A stretch of 37,954 nt of DNA, from assembly GCA_030690945.1 (NCBI GenBank), contig JAUYFM010000001.1, positions 1-37,954 of the forward strand. The letters are read 5' to 3'. Positions 16,343 to 26,118 of this stretch are shown here, piece by piece; positions within the stretch are counted from its first letter, which is position 1, and the number at the start of each line of letters is the position of its first letter. Both the position numbers and the translations under genes were made by a program. A model generated the notes under the pieces. It was not told where the DNA came from. It was given only the letters and a program-made list of their open reading frames with translations, and made no database searches. The stretch is from Smithellaceae bacterium. Lineage in GTDB: Bacteria; Desulfobacterota; Syntrophia; Syntrophales; Smithellaceae.

Positions 16343-17584
16343 ATGATTGACGAAAACACCTTTGAAAGAATTTCCCGCAGAATAGACACCTATCGAGATG
16401 ATATGATTGAATTGCAAAAAGCGTTGACGGCATTGCCTGCTGTCGGTCCGATCAACGGCGGCGACGGAGAAATGCTGAAAGCGCAGTTGCTGAAAAAACG
16501 TCTTATCGAAATGGGTTTCACATCTTTTTGTCATTATGATGCCCCGGATGACAGCGTATCCGCCGGGTTGCGTCCCAATTTTCTGACGTCCATGGAAGGA
16601 ATAAATAAATCGCGTTTCGTCTGGATCATCACGCATCTTGATATTGTTCCACCAGGCGAACTCAATCTCTGGAGCGCCGATCCCTATAAAGCCTATGTCA
16701 AGGGTAACCATATCTATGGCCGCGGCACGGAAGACAATCAGCAGGACATGGTGGCCTCTATTTTTGCCGCCAAAGCTTTTATTGATGAGGGAATTCTCCC
16801 TTCATCCTCCATTGGTCTTTTCTTTGTGGCGGACGAGGAAACCTCCAGCGGTAAAGGATTATATCACGTGCTGGACTTACCGGAAAAGATCTTCAGCAAA
16901 GATGATTTCATTGTGGTTCCCGATTCGGGGAATCCCGAGGGATCGCTGATTGAAATTGCGGAAAAAAGCATTCTCTGGCTGGGCTTCAAAACAACAGGCA
17001 AGCAATGCCACGGCAGCAAACCTCAGTTGGGCAATAATGCGTTGTCAGCCGCCTCATATCTTGTGACCAGATTAACGAAGCTACGCAAGATATTCGATGC
17101 CGTTGATTCTCTTTTTGATCCTGCCGTCAGCACGTTTGAACCGACAAAGAAAGAGGCCAACGTGGGCAACATCAACACCATTCCCGGCGAAGATGTCTTC
17201 TACATGGATTGCCGTATACTGCCGCAATACGATCTCCAAAACGTCCTGGACGAGATCACAAAGATCACAAGAAAAGTGGAAGAGAAATTTTTAGTGAAAA
17301 TTGAGATTTCAAAAGAGCAATACGTTCAGTCCACGCTCCCCACACCAGCCGATGCTCCTGTTGTTTGCGCCCTTCAGGAAGCGATCGAAAATATTTATCA
17401 TCTGAAAGCTTTTGCCGGCGGGGTCGGCGCTGGAACCGTAGCCGCCTACCTGCGCAAAAAGAACTATCCCGCAGCCGTCTGGTCCAAAACCAATATGAAT
17501 GCCCATCAGCCTGATGAAAACTGCCCAATTGACAATATGTTAGGCAACGCAAAGGTCTTTGCCCACCTGTTTTTGCAGGCGTAA
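16343..17584 (+). CDS. M20 family metallo-hydrolase (ArgE/DapE/dipeptidase type)
   Basis: This is a cytoplasmic dizinc amidohydrolase of 413 residues. Ligand and catalytic motifs are all present: H98-L-D100 (THLDIVPPG), bridging D131 in GRGTEDN, catalytic E165-E166 in ADEETSSG, D194 in VPDSG, and a C-terminal His388 in NAHQPDE. The middle lid domain holds the GNIN-type TIPG segment. It may cleave dipeptides or N-acyl amino acids; the exact substrate cannot be read from sequence. An ATG at 16343 with a TGAGGA site 7 bases away gives a clear start. It lies 14 bases after the second M16 gene, so it probably belongs to the same unit. Peptides released by the M16 pair could in principle feed it after import, but that is speculation. 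Confidence 0.9.
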   Translation: MIDENTFERISRRIDTYRDDMIELQKALTALPAVGPINGGDGEMLKAQLLKKRLIEMGFTSFCHYDAPDDSVSAGLRPNFLTSMEGINKSRFVWIITHLDIVPPGELNLWSADPYKAYVKGNHIYGRGTEDNQQDMVASIFAAKAFIDEGILPSSSIGLFFVADEETSSGKGLYHVLDLPEKIFSKDDFIVVPDSGNPEGSLIEIAEKSILWLGFKTTGKQCHGSKPQLGNNALSAASYLVTRLTKLRKIFDAVDSLFDPAVSTFEPTKKEANVGNINTIPGEDVFYMDCRILPQYDLQNVLDEITKITRKVEEKFLVKIEISKEQYVQSTLPTPADAPVVCALQEAIENIYHLKAFAGGVGAGTVAAYLRKKNYPAAVWSKTNMNAHQPDENCPIDNMLGNAKVFAHLFLQA

Positions 17585-17713
17585 ATTGTATTGCATTCAA
17601 TGCCTCATAATGATAGAAAACGCCCTCGTATAGAAGGTGCCATATGGCATTGCTCATGAAAATGATCTGCAATATCGTTTGGTTAAGATTAACATTTTAG
17701 AGGCTGATAATTT

Positions 17714-18709
17714 TTGATCAAAGCAACTAAAAACATCCAGGTTGAGAAATTAACCTTCGCCGATCATAATTTATTACAGAATCTCTGCGGCGAACATGAC
17801 AAGCACTTAAGACTTCTCGAAAAGCTTGAACAGATCAAGGTTAAACCTTGGGGCAATCATCTTTCCATCACAGGTGATGAAGCCGCCGTCCTGAAAATCA
17901 CACTTCTGCTCAAACAGCTCTATACACTCATGGAAAAAGGCTGGCATATTCATTTTTCCGATATTGACTATGCCCATCGAATTCTCACCGAAGATATCCA
18001 CTTTGAGTTAGCCCGCGTCTTTCTGGACACGGTTTTTATCTCCTCCAAAAAGCGCGTTATCACGCCCAAAAGCATTACCCAGCGTCACTACATCGATTCC
18101 ATGAGAAATGCTGATATGGTTCTGGCCATCGGCCCCGCAGGCACCGGCAAAACCTATCTGGCCATGGCAATGGCCGTGTCACATTTACTGGAAAAGAAAG
18201 TGCAGCGGATTATTCTAACCAGGCCCGCTGTGGAAGCGGGTGAACGCCTGGGCTTTCTGCCGGGCGATCTGGCTGAAAAAGTCAATCCATACTTGCGCCC
18301 TTTATATGATGCGCTCTATGACATGGTAGATATGGAAAAAGCGACTGCGCTGATTAATAAAGGACTCATTGAAGTTGCACCGCTGGCGTTCATGCGCGGC
18401 AGGACGCTCAATGATTCATTCATTATTCTAGATGAAGCGCAGAACACTACATCTGAACAAATGAAAATGTTTTTAACCCGTCTGGGTTTCAATTCAAAAG
18501 CGGTTGTGACGGGTGATATCACGCAGATTGATCTGCCGACGAAAAAATCATCGGGTTTGATCGAAGCCCAGAATATTCTGAAAAAAGTAGATGCCATCCA
18601 CATTGTTCATTTCTCGCAGGTGGATGTAGTCCGGCATCCCCTCGTTGCCGATGTCATTGCCGCCTACGCGTCCTTTGACAATGAAAATAAATCGGGTAAA
18701 CATAAATAA
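17714..18709 (+). CDS. phoH: PhoH-family ATPase (YbeZ-like)
   Basis: This is a cytoplasmic P-loop ATPase/putative RNA helicase of 331 residues that acts with the endoribonuclease YbeY in rRNA maturation and ribosome quality control. An N-terminal KH-like region (about 10-110) precedes the ATPase core, with Walker A G140-PAGTGKT-147 and Walker B FIILDEAQN near 233-241. The start is TTG at 17714, supported by an AGAGG at 17699-17703; no ATG fits the family's N-terminus. It is separated by 129 bases from the M20 gene and 5 bases from the following 7TM-HD gene. ybeY lies one gene further, reproducing the widespread phoH-(7TM-HD)-ybeY order. Confidence 0.95.
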   Translation: MIKATKNIQVEKLTFADHNLLQNLCGEHDKHLRLLEKLEQIKVKPWGNHLSITGDEAAVLKITLLLKQLYTLMEKGWHIHFSDIDYAHRILTEDIHFELARVFLDTVFISSKKRVITPKSITQRHYIDSMRNADMVLAIGPAGTGKTYLAMAMAVSHLLEKKVQRIILTRPAVEAGERLGFLPGDLAEKVNPYLRPLYDALYDMVDMEKATALINKGLIEVAPLAFMRGRTLNDSFIILDEAQNTTSEQMKMFLTRLGFNSKAVVTGDITQIDLPTKKSSGLIEAQNILKKVDAIHIVHFSQVDVVRHPLVADVIAAYASFDNENKSGKHK

Positions 18710-18714
18710 GACTT

Positions 18715-21027
18715 ATGAATTTTCTAGATTCTACATCGGAAAAAATATTTTCAACCTTTCGTAAATTGAAAGAAAAGCATAAAATTTCTTTCAAATTTCT
18801 GAATAATATCATTTTTCAGCGCTGGGCGATTGCCATAATTTTAAGCATCGGATTATCCATCATCCTTGCGCCCAAGCTCTTTAATTCAAATCCGGAATAT
18901 CGCCATGGTATGATCGCTCAAGACAACATTAAGGCGGATCGGGATTTTCTGGTTGAAGATGTCAACTCCACACGACAAAAAAGAAATGAAGCTTCTGCTC
19001 AGACGCGACCGATTTATGATTATGACGCTGAGATGGCTATTACCCTTAAAACAAAAATCAAAAAATCTTTTCAGCTGACTGCCGGGCAGCAAGAATTACG
19101 ACTCCATAAAACCTCTCTGGAAAAATCCTTAGGCATTTCTTTGACACAGAATGAATTATCTTTTCTTATAGTAAATAAATTTTCCGATGATCTGGCACAA
19201 AAACTGTCCAGAATCGTTTCCTCTTTCTATGATAATACATTAATTACTTCGAGCGCTTTTCAAAAAAACGAACGGGAAAAAGGGATTACCATCGTTAATG
19301 CGATTACGCGGGTAGAGGAAAATCTAAAGGATGTATCGTCTGTTTTAAATATCAAAGAGATTGACCCAATATTGTCTAAAAAAGTAAACACCGTATTCAA
19401 AAGCGATCAGCCCGATGCCCGGCGGTTTTCTTTTTTGCTTCTGAAAAAACTTATTGAACCCAACCTCACCTTCAATAAAGAGGCAACCGACAAGAAAATA
19501 TTGTCCGCTGCAGAAGAGGTCAAACCGGTTTACTTCCAGGTACAAAAAAATGAGATGATCGTCCGCGAAGGAGAAAAAATTGGTTATCTGGAACTGGCCA
19601 AACTGGATGCGTTTTATAAAACAGCCGCGGATAATAGAATATCCCGTCTGACGGTCATTTTGGGGATATTCTGCACCGCTCTGTTTCTCACATTGCTTCT
19701 GTACTTCTGGCGCACCCGAAACTGGCTGAAAACCACAGCCCGTTCCAATGTGGACTTTCTCGTTTTTGCCATTGTCGCCGTTCTGCAGATATTTTTTGTC
19801 AAAGTGGGAATCTTTATCTCTGTTGCCGTCAACAGAGCTTTCCCTTCTGTTCCGGTTGATGCCTGCTATTTCGCGATACCCTTTGCCTGCGGCGCCATGA
19901 TCATTGCCGTACTGGTGAATCGTAACGTGGCTTTGATTATCAGTGTCCTGGCATCATTTCTCATCAGTCTTCTTTTCGATGAAAAAATTATTTTCCCGCT
20001 TTTCTCATTTTTGGGATCTATTGCCGCTTCCTATCACATCGTCAACAGCCGACAGCGTTCCACTTTTTTAAAGGTTGGCATTTTTCTCGGCATTATCAAT
20101 ATGGCCGCCATTGTTTGTCTGAATCTTTTAACAGGCCATTTGCTTAATGACTTAATCATGCGCCTGGCCATGGGTTTTCTCGGCGGCATCATCACCGGAA
20201 TTCTGGTCGCGGGCATCACACCTATTTTTGAAAGTCTCTTCGGTTTTATCACGTATATTAAGTTGCTGGAACTGGCCAATCTCAATCAACCACTTTTCCA
20301 GAGAATGATTATCGAAGCGCCCGGCACATATCACCATAGTATTATCGTCGCCTCGCTGGTGGAGGCCGCGGCGGAAGCCATCGGCGCGAATTCACTACTG
20401 GCCAAGGTCAGTGCATATTATCATGACATCGGCAAACTGGCCAAACCCCACTACTATATTGAAAATCAACCCGGCTATGATAATCGTCACGACAAACTCT
20501 CGCCGAAAATGAGCTCGCTGATTATCATCTCGCATGTCAAGGAAGGTTACGAACTGGCTTCGCAGGTCAAACTCGGTCAGCCGATCATCAACATTATCCG
20601 TGAACATCATGGCACCAGTCTCGTCAGTTATTTTTATGATAAAGCGAAGAAAGATAAGGACGAATCGATTCGTTCTCTGACGGAAAGTGCTTTTCGTTAT
20701 CCCGGCCCTAAACCCCAAACTAAAGAAGCCGGACTGGTCATGCTGGGAGACGTTATTGAAGCCTCCTCACGCACGCTTTCCAATCCGACGCCAGCCAGAA
20801 TACGCTCGCTGGTGCGTGAGCGCATTGAGCGGATATACACAGACGGTCAGCTGGATGATTGTGAGTTAACGCTGAAAAATCTAAACACTATTGCGGAAAC
20901 ATTTACTCGAATTTTAACGGGCATCTTCCATCATCGTGTTGATTATCCGGGAACAGCTCCGAAAGAGACAAACGGTAAAAGAGAGTCTAATGAAAATTCA
21001 AATCGGAAATCAGCAGAAACGAATTAA
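18715..21027 (+). CDS. 7TM-HD family phosphodiesterase (PgpH/YqfF-like)
   Basis: The protein is 770 residues. An N-terminal membrane anchor (about 38-58) is followed by a large extracytoplasmic 7TMR-HDED domain (about 60-310). Seven or so transmembrane helices (about 313-510) lead to a cytoplasmic HD domain with H570-D571 (YYHDIGK), further His residues near AYHHSIIV (about 540) and REHHGT near 640. Characterised relatives hydrolyse cyclic di-AMP in Gram-positive bacteria. In this lineage, whether c-di-AMP is the substrate is uncertain, and no diadenylate cyclase is visible here. It overlaps the start of ybeY by 38 bases. The tail is rich in Asn, Lys and Glu. Confidence 0.93.
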   Translation: MNFLDSTSEKIFSTFRKLKEKHKISFKFLNNIIFQRWAIAIILSIGLSIILAPKLFNSNPEYRHGMIAQDNIKADRDFLVEDVNSTRQKRNEASAQTRPIYDYDAEMAITLKTKIKKSFQLTAGQQELRLHKTSLEKSLGISLTQNELSFLIVNKFSDDLAQKLSRIVSSFYDNTLITSSAFQKNEREKGITIVNAITRVEENLKDVSSVLNIKEIDPILSKKVNTVFKSDQPDARRFSFLLLKKLIEPNLTFNKEATDKKILSAAEEVKPVYFQVQKNEMIVREGEKIGYLELAKLDAFYKTAADNRISRLTVILGIFCTALFLTLLLYFWRTRNWLKTTARSNVDFLVFAIVAVLQIFFVKVGIFISVAVNRAFPSVPVDACYFAIPFACGAMIIAVLVNRNVALIISVLASFLISLLFDEKIIFPLFSFLGSIAASYHIVNSRQRSTFLKVGIFLGIINMAAIVCLNLLTGHLLNDLIMRLAMGFLGGIITGILVAGITPIFESLFGFITYIKLLELANLNQPLFQRMIIEAPGTYHHSIIVASLVEAAAEAIGANSLLAKVSAYYHDIGKLAKPHYYIENQPGYDNRHDKLSPKMSSLIIISHVKEGYELASQVKLGQPIINIIREHHGTSLVSYFYDKAKKDKDESIRSLTESAFRYPGPKPQTKEAGLVMLGDVIEASSRTLSNPTPARIRSLVRERIERIYTDGQLDDCELTLKNLNTIAETFTRILTGIFHHRVDYPGTAPKETNGKRESNENSNRKSAETN

Positions 21028-21436
21028 AATCGACAAGCGCAAGATCCGCGTTAAGGTGACCAAGCTTCTGGGACTGTTGGATTGCGGAAATAAGGAAATC
21101 AGCATCACGTTTGTCGATGACGAAACCATTCAGGGCATCAATCAACAATACCTGTCCAAAGACCGGCCCACCAATGTTATTTCTTTTTCCCTTCAAGAAG
21201 GCGAATTCGGCGACATTAATCCCAAAATGCTGGGTGACATCGTCATATCTGTTGACACGGCACGCCAAGATGCGGAAAAGGGCCATTTCAACTTCGATGA
21301 GGAAATTCTTTTTTTAATCATCCATGGCCTGTTACATTTATTGGGCTATAATCATGAAAATACGTCAAAAGGAAATACCCTGAGAATGGCGCAAAAAGAA
21401 AAAGAGCTTTTCCGGTTGCTTACGCAATCCGATTGA
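20990..21436 (+). CDS. ybeY: Endoribonuclease YbeY (rRNA maturation)
   Basis: This is a zinc-dependent endoribonuclease involved in 16S rRNA 3' maturation and 70S quality control. It is 148 residues from the ATG at 20990. The zinc motif H112-x3-H116-x5-H122 (HGLLHLLGYNH) and the preceding DIVIS strand are intact. I prefer 20990 because the first residues MKIQIGNQ fit the family and the alternative upstream start near 20936 would add 18 residues inside the pgpH-like gene. It overlaps that gene by 38 bases, indicating coupled expression with the phoH unit. The downstream gap to the converging mltD-like gene is 81 bases and shows no clear terminator. Confidence 0.95.
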   Translation: MKIQIGNQQKRIKIDKRKIRVKVTKLLGLLDCGNKEISITFVDDETIQGINQQYLSKDRPTNVISFSLQEGEFGDINPKMLGDIVISVDTARQDAEKGHFNFDEEILFLIIHGLLHLLGYNHENTSKGNTLRMAQKEKELFRLLTQSD

Positions 21437-21517
21437 ATCCGGAGGATTGGAAGCCCTGCTTATTTATCTTCGACGGCAAGAACCTGTCCCAGTGTAAGAG
21501 AGTCATGATCGGATAGA

Positions 21518-23248
21518 CTATTTTACAGATTTTGCCAAAGAAATTTCCTTTTCCTGTTTCTCCCCGCTGTTATTTCCCGTCTCATCGTACGGAATCTTCA
21601 GTGTCCAGTCGGCCTGAATGGCATTCGTTTTTAAATTATTAATTTGCTTGAGTTTGACGACAGGAACATTGAAACGTTTGGCAATGCTAAGCAGAGAATC
21701 GCCTCGTTTTACTTTGTAAGTTTGAATTGAACCAGCCGTTTTACGAGCGGTGATATTTTTACTGCCGGAAGGTTTTTGTTTCATGTATGCCGTTTCCAAA
21801 CGATTAACCGGAATTCGGATGATTTGACCCTTCGTTAATTTCGTTTTCTGATTAATGCGATTGGAGTCAAAAATTGTCTGAGTGGACACTCGATATCTTT
21901 TAGCTATAGACACCGCTGTTTCACCGGGCCGAACACGATGTTTGAGATACGTGGAGCGGCTGAAACTGAAACTTGGTCTTTCCGTTTCCGGAATATCATT
22001 ATAAACCAGATTGAATTTCTGAAGGGAATCTTGAGGGATATTCAATGAGTATTCCCGATTAGGGGTCATTCTGTATCTGAGTTCGGCGTTGAGTATATTA
22101 ATGAAGTCTTCGGACACTTCCATTCTAGAAGAAATATCCGACAGTTTCATCATCTTGTTGACCTTGACCGTTTCATAATTGAGTAAAGAGTCCAACGACG
22201 TCTGAAGATTAAAACCATATTTACCGGGATTTTTAACAATATGCAATGTCGCAAGAAAACGGGGAACATAACGGGCTGTCTCATTAGGTAATTTAGAGTA
22301 GAGATCCCAGAAACGATCAAAATAATTAATGTGTTGTCTGGATATGACACGAAGTACCCTGCCCTCGCCGCAATTATAAGCCGCAAGCACCGTGAGCCAG
22401 TCACCAAACATACCATGCAATTCCTTTAAATAAGCGATGGCCGCATGAGTGGATTTTAAAACGTCCATGCGCTCGTCTACCCATTCATCGCGGGTCAATC
22501 CGAATTTATAGCCTGTTGACGGAATAAACTGCCACAAGCCCAAAGCTCGCGCGCGCGATAAAGCACTTACCTTGAAACCGCTTTCCACCAGAGGCAACCA
22601 GAATAGTTCTTCAGGCACCCCTGCTTTTCTTAATTCACCAACAATGATTTCCTTGTATAGTCCGGAACGATAATATGAGGATGTAAAGAATTCTTTCTCC
22701 GGTCCCTGAAATGATCGTATTTCCTTTTCCACATCCGCGTTCATCAAAAGAGGAATCTCACTGGCCTTGCCATTGGTCTTTGTTTGTTTTGAAGAATAAA
22801 GAGCCAGAATGCGCCGGGAAATTAAAAGACGCAAATCATCCTTCTGTCTAGCAATTTCCACATTACCGTTCGTATCCAGAACCAACGCATAAGCTTTATC
22901 CAACGCGTCTAAGGTATTTTCGATATCACCATTTTTCCAGGATTTGTCGGCCATTTCCAGCAATTCAACGGCCTTTTCCATCAGATCCCGTTCTTCTTCA
23001 ACTTTTGCTTTGGCAGCCTTATCCGCTGAATTTCGGCCTGGCGCATTGGTAAGAATATTCTTGGTGGAATCGACTGTCACTTGCGGCACGACATGTTTCT
23101 GTTCTTTATCTTCTATCTTTTTCTTCAATAGAGCGTCATTGTGATGGACATTTTCGGCGTTTACCTGATGGCCGGCAAACAACAAGATGGCGACACTCAA
23201 ACAAAAGATAATACAAATTGATAAAACATATTTTATGCATTTCAACAT
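21518..23248 (-). CDS. mltD: Membrane-bound lytic murein transglycosylase D-like, two LysM domains
   Basis: This is a periplasmic lytic transglycosylase cleaving the MurNAc-GlcNAc bond with 1,6-anhydro product formation. From ATG 23248 (AGGAG nine bases upstream) it has 576 residues; a longer reading from 23287 adds 13 residues without a better ribosome site. A signal peptide or anchor occupies about 1-31. A helical linker with a TPR-like segment follows (about 85-150). The SLT domain has catalytic Glu222 in LVESGF and the GLWQF/IP segment after it. LysM domains lie at about 436-481 and 510-554 and bind glycan. No lipobox Cys is seen at the signal cleavage site, so lipid anchoring is doubtful. 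The name rests on architecture. Confidence 0.9.
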   Translation of the reverse strand: MLKCIKYVLSICIIFCLSVAILLFAGHQVNAENVHHNDALLKKKIEDKEQKHVVPQVTVDSTKNILTNAPGRNSADKAAKAKVEEERDLMEKAVELLEMADKSWKNGDIENTLDALDKAYALVLDTNGNVEIARQKDDLRLLISRRILALYSSKQTKTNGKASEIPLLMNADVEKEIRSFQGPEKEFFTSSYYRSGLYKEIIVGELRKAGVPEELFWLPLVESGFKVSALSRARALGLWQFIPSTGYKFGLTRDEWVDERMDVLKSTHAAIAYLKELHGMFGDWLTVLAAYNCGEGRVLRVISRQHINYFDRFWDLYSKLPNETARYVPRFLATLHIVKNPGKYGFNLQTSLDSLLNYETVKVNKMMKLSDISSRMEVSEDFINILNAELRYRMTPNREYSLNIPQDSLQKFNLVYNDIPETERPSFSFSRSTYLKHRVRPGETAVSIAKRYRVSTQTIFDSNRINQKTKLTKGQIIRIPVNRLETAYMKQKPSGSKNITARKTAGSIQTYKVKRGDSLLSIAKRFNVPVVKLKQINNLKTNAIQADWTLKIPYDETGNNSGEKQEKEISLAKSVK

Positions 23249-23302
23249 GGATAGGGTCTCCTGAATTCTTTTTCGGTTGCAAAACAAAAGTACATTGTGT
23301 TT

Positions 23303-23317
23303 CTGATCACTGATCAG
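23303..23317. promoter_or_regulatory. Palindrome CTGATCA-C-TGATCAG in the mltD leader
   Basis: Perfect 7-bp arms around a single C, 55 bases upstream of the mltD start and 50 bases downstream of its candidate -10 box. It could be an operator or a small RNA hairpin; no specific regulator can be named. Confidence 0.4.
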
Positions 23318-23366
23318 CTCGCTTTTTATCCTGGCGCAAACGACATCATGGTTAACTTTGCGGAGC

Positions 23367-23394
23367 TTTATAGCACATTTTATTTATATACCAA
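23367..23394 (-). promoter_or_regulatory. Candidate promoter for mltD
   Basis: On the minus strand TTGGTA (23389-23394) and TATAAA (23367-23372) are 16 bases apart, about 119 bases upstream of the mltD start, in the AT-rich gap after prfB. This is a consensus match only. Confidence 0.35.
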
Positions 23395-23431
23395 AACAAT
23401 TTGACAACCTTGTATATTATTATGTATTTAC

Positions 23432-24560
23432 CTAACTGACTCTGGACGCATTTGGTGCCCGATTTCCGATAATCATCAAATAGGCCTGGATAAAATCATC
23501 AAGATCGCCATCCAGCACTTTTTGAGCATTGCCAATTTCCAGATTCGTCCGATGATCTTTCACCATCTTGTATGGGTGCAAAACATAGGAACGAATCTGG
23601 CTGCCCCAGGCAATATCTTTTTTAAGTTTATTTTCTTCGTCCTGCTTTTCTTTTTTTTGTTGGAGTTCTCTTTCATAGAGCCTCGATTTAAGATACTTCA
23701 TGGCCATCGCTTTATTTTTGTGCTGCGATCTTTCATTCTGGCACTGCACGACAATGTTTGTCGGCAAATGGGTGATTCGCACGGCGGAGTCCGTTTTGTT
23801 AACATGCTGGCCGCCCTTGCCACCCGATCGGAATGTGTCGATTCTTAAATCGTCCTCATTGATATCTATTATTATTTCATCATCGACTTCGGGATAAACA
23901 AAGACGGAAGCAAAGGAGGTATGACGTCTGGCTCCCGCATCAAATGGAGAAATACGGACAAGACGGTGAATCCCGATTTCGGCTTTGGCATAACCATAGG
24001 CATATTCACCTTCCACGGTAAAAGATACGCTTTTGACGCCTGCTTCATCTCCCGGCAGATAATCAATAATATTTGTTTTAAAATTTCTCTTTTCAGCCCA
24101 ACGCAGATACATACGCATCAACATCTCCGCCCAGTCCTGCGCTTCCGTCCCTCCAGCGCCGGCATGAATGGACATAATTGCATTCATCGGATCCTGCTCG
24201 CTGGAGAGCATCATTTTGAGTTCTTCCAGCTTAACGTCGGAAGACAACTGATCCAGTTCAGAACCGAGATCATTTATGACCTGTTCGTCTTTTTCCTCAG
24301 AGGCAATTAACCAGAGATTTTCAGTATCTTTAATCTGGCTTTGAAATTTTTTCCACTGATCGAGCGAGTCGGATAATTTTGTTTTCCTCTGCAGGATGGC
24401 GCGGGCTTTTTCCTGATCATCCCAGAAATCATTTTTAGTAGATAAAATTTCAAGATCTTTAATTTTTAATTCCAGCTCGCTGACGTCAAAGACATTCTCC
24501 GATATATTGAATTCTTTTTTTCAGATCACTAATTGCTTCCTGTATGTTTTCGACGGACAT
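23432..24560 (-). CDS. prfB: Peptide chain release factor 2, with programmed +1 frameshift
   Basis: RF2 recognises UGA and UAA and triggers peptide release. The gene starts at ATG 24560 after a GGAGG seven bases upstream. It reads 24 codons to CTT-TGA, then continues one base forward from GAC at 24487 to the stop at 23432, giving 375 residues. The second frame contains the stop-recognition tripeptide SPF (about 204-206) and the GGQ catalytic motif (about 249-251), nearly the E. coli positions. The slippery CTTTGAC and an upstream purine-rich GGAGAA spaced three bases from CTT are the classic autoregulatory site: low RF2 stalls at UGA and promotes the shift. The start lies inside the 3' end of lnt (32-base overlap), so translation is probably coupled. 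An unaware annotation would call only the 23432-24247 portion. Confidence 0.96.
24485..24500 (-). promoter_or_regulatory. RF2 programmed +1 frameshift site
   Basis: Minus-strand order: GGAGAA (24495-24500, SD-like stimulator), TGT, CTT (24489-24491), in-frame TGA (24486-24488), then C at 24485. After slippage on CTT the ribosome reads GAC (24487-24485). Spacing and sequence match the canonical prfB autoregulatory signal. Confidence 0.93.
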
Positions 24561-26118
24561 TTCTTTTCCTCCCTTTTAAGCTCCATAAGAAAAAAACAAT
24601 CAGGCCTATAAAACTGACCCCTACCAGCAAATCTCCATATTTCGCGTAAAAAGTCGGCATCACAATGAATTTAACACGACCATGAATTTCATCTTTTTTA
24701 AATATTTCGGTTTGCTTGATAATTTTTCCCGTTGGGTCGACGATTGCGGAGATGCCTGTATTTGCTGCACGCACAAGATAAAGCCGTGTCTCCACGGCTC
24801 TGAAAATAGACATAGACAGGTGTTGATAAGGCGCAGATGTTGTGCCGAACCAGGCGTCGTTTGTAATATTCACCAATAATTCGGCTGCGGCATTTTTATA
24901 TGCTCTGGCCGCTTCGGGCAAGATTCCTTCGTAACAGATCATCACGCCAATTTTTCTTTCGCCCATGGTTAAAGGATAAAACCCTTTCCCTTCGGCAAAA
25001 TCACCAATTCCCGCGGCCAAACTGCTGATGAAAGGAAATATTGTTCTAAGCGGCACGTATTCTCCATAAGGAACAAGGTGTACTTTATTATATTTCCCAC
25101 GAATGTCGCCTTCGGGTGAAAGCAGATAGGCGCTGTTAAAATATTCGGTTTTCTCTCTGCCCGAGGCATAGCTCATGGAGCCGAAGATAAACCAGCTTTT
25201 CGTTTTCACCGATATCTCGCTTATCCGATGACGTAAGTCGTTTTCGTCCTGAAAGTTAAAAGGCACGGCTGTTTCCGGCCAGACAATCAAACCTCCATTG
25301 ACAGCCGGATGACGCAATGACAGATCTTCATAAATATTGATGGTTTCTTTTTGGAAATTTTCGTTCCATTTAATGGATTGATCGATGTTTCCCTGAATCA
25401 GAGATACATCCATGGCGGGAGCATCCTTCAATCTTTGATCCACCTGCTGGATTCGCCATACGCCATATGCGTAAACACCAGACCATAGAAGCAACACGCT
25501 TGCGGCCAGAGCAAATGCCTTTTTTGATCTTTCTGAAATGATTTCAAAAAAAGCGGTGTTTAAAAGAATAATCAGGAAAGATAATCCGAACATACCTGTT
25601 ATATCTGCAATCTGGATGAAAAAGATATTATTAAACTGGGAATAACCCAAATTTTCCCAGGGAAAGCCGGTAAACAACTGCGACTTGACGTATTCCAGAC
25701 ATACCCATAAAACAGGCGCAACAAAGCACAGAGGAACCTTTCTTCGTAAATAAACGATTCCTGCGGCAAATAAAGCGATATAAAGACTTAAATAACAAGC
25801 CAGCAGCAGCATGATCATTAAGCCCAGATACAAGGGCAGATGGCCGTAATTCACAACGACGTATGTGATCCAGTATATGATGCCAACGCAAGCCGTAAAT
25901 CCTGCAATCCATCCCAGGAATAATGCCCTGCGAAAGGACACAACCTCTCGTAAAGCAATAAACAGGGGAACGAAGGCAATCCAGGCAATGAATCCCAGGC
26001 CAAACTTGGGGAAAGATAAAAACAATAAAATACCGCTGAGCAATGCGAAAAAAATACTGTGGCCACTCAGCTTCTTGTTTGACGTATCCGGCTTTATTTG
26101 TGAATCGCTATTCTTCAT
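24529..26118 (-). CDS. lnt: Apolipoprotein N-acyltransferase
   Basis: This inner-membrane enzyme adds the third acyl chain to the N-terminal Cys of lipoproteins, the last step before Lol export. The 529 residues comprise six to eight transmembrane helices in the first 220 residues and a nitrilase domain (about 235-480). The catalytic triad is visible: Glu282 in WPETA, Lys345 in NKVHLVPYGEY and Cys395 in ICYEG. A last hydrophobic helix (about 490-515) and a basic tail follow. The start at 26118 overlaps the corC stop region by 11 bases, and the 3' end overlaps the prfB start by 32 bases. This is the conserved corC-lnt pair. Confidence 0.96.
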   Translation of the reverse strand: MKNSDSQIKPDTSNKKLSGHSIFFALLSGILLFLSFPKFGLGFIAWIAFVPLFIALREVVSFRRALFLGWIAGFTACVGIIYWITYVVVNYGHLPLYLGLMIMLLLACYLSLYIALFAAGIVYLRRKVPLCFVAPVLWVCLEYVKSQLFTGFPWENLGYSQFNNIFFIQIADITGMFGLSFLIILLNTAFFEIISERSKKAFALAASVLLLWSGVYAYGVWRIQQVDQRLKDAPAMDVSLIQGNIDQSIKWNENFQKETINIYEDLSLRHPAVNGGLIVWPETAVPFNFQDENDLRHRISEISVKTKSWFIFGSMSYASGREKTEYFNSAYLLSPEGDIRGKYNKVHLVPYGEYVPLRTIFPFISSLAAGIGDFAEGKGFYPLTMGERKIGVMICYEGILPEAARAYKNAAAELLVNITNDAWFGTTSAPYQHLSMSIFRAVETRLYLVRAANTGISAIVDPTGKIIKQTEIFKKDEIHGRVKFIVMPTFYAKYGDLLVGVSFIGLIVFFLWSLKGRKRNVRRKHTGSN

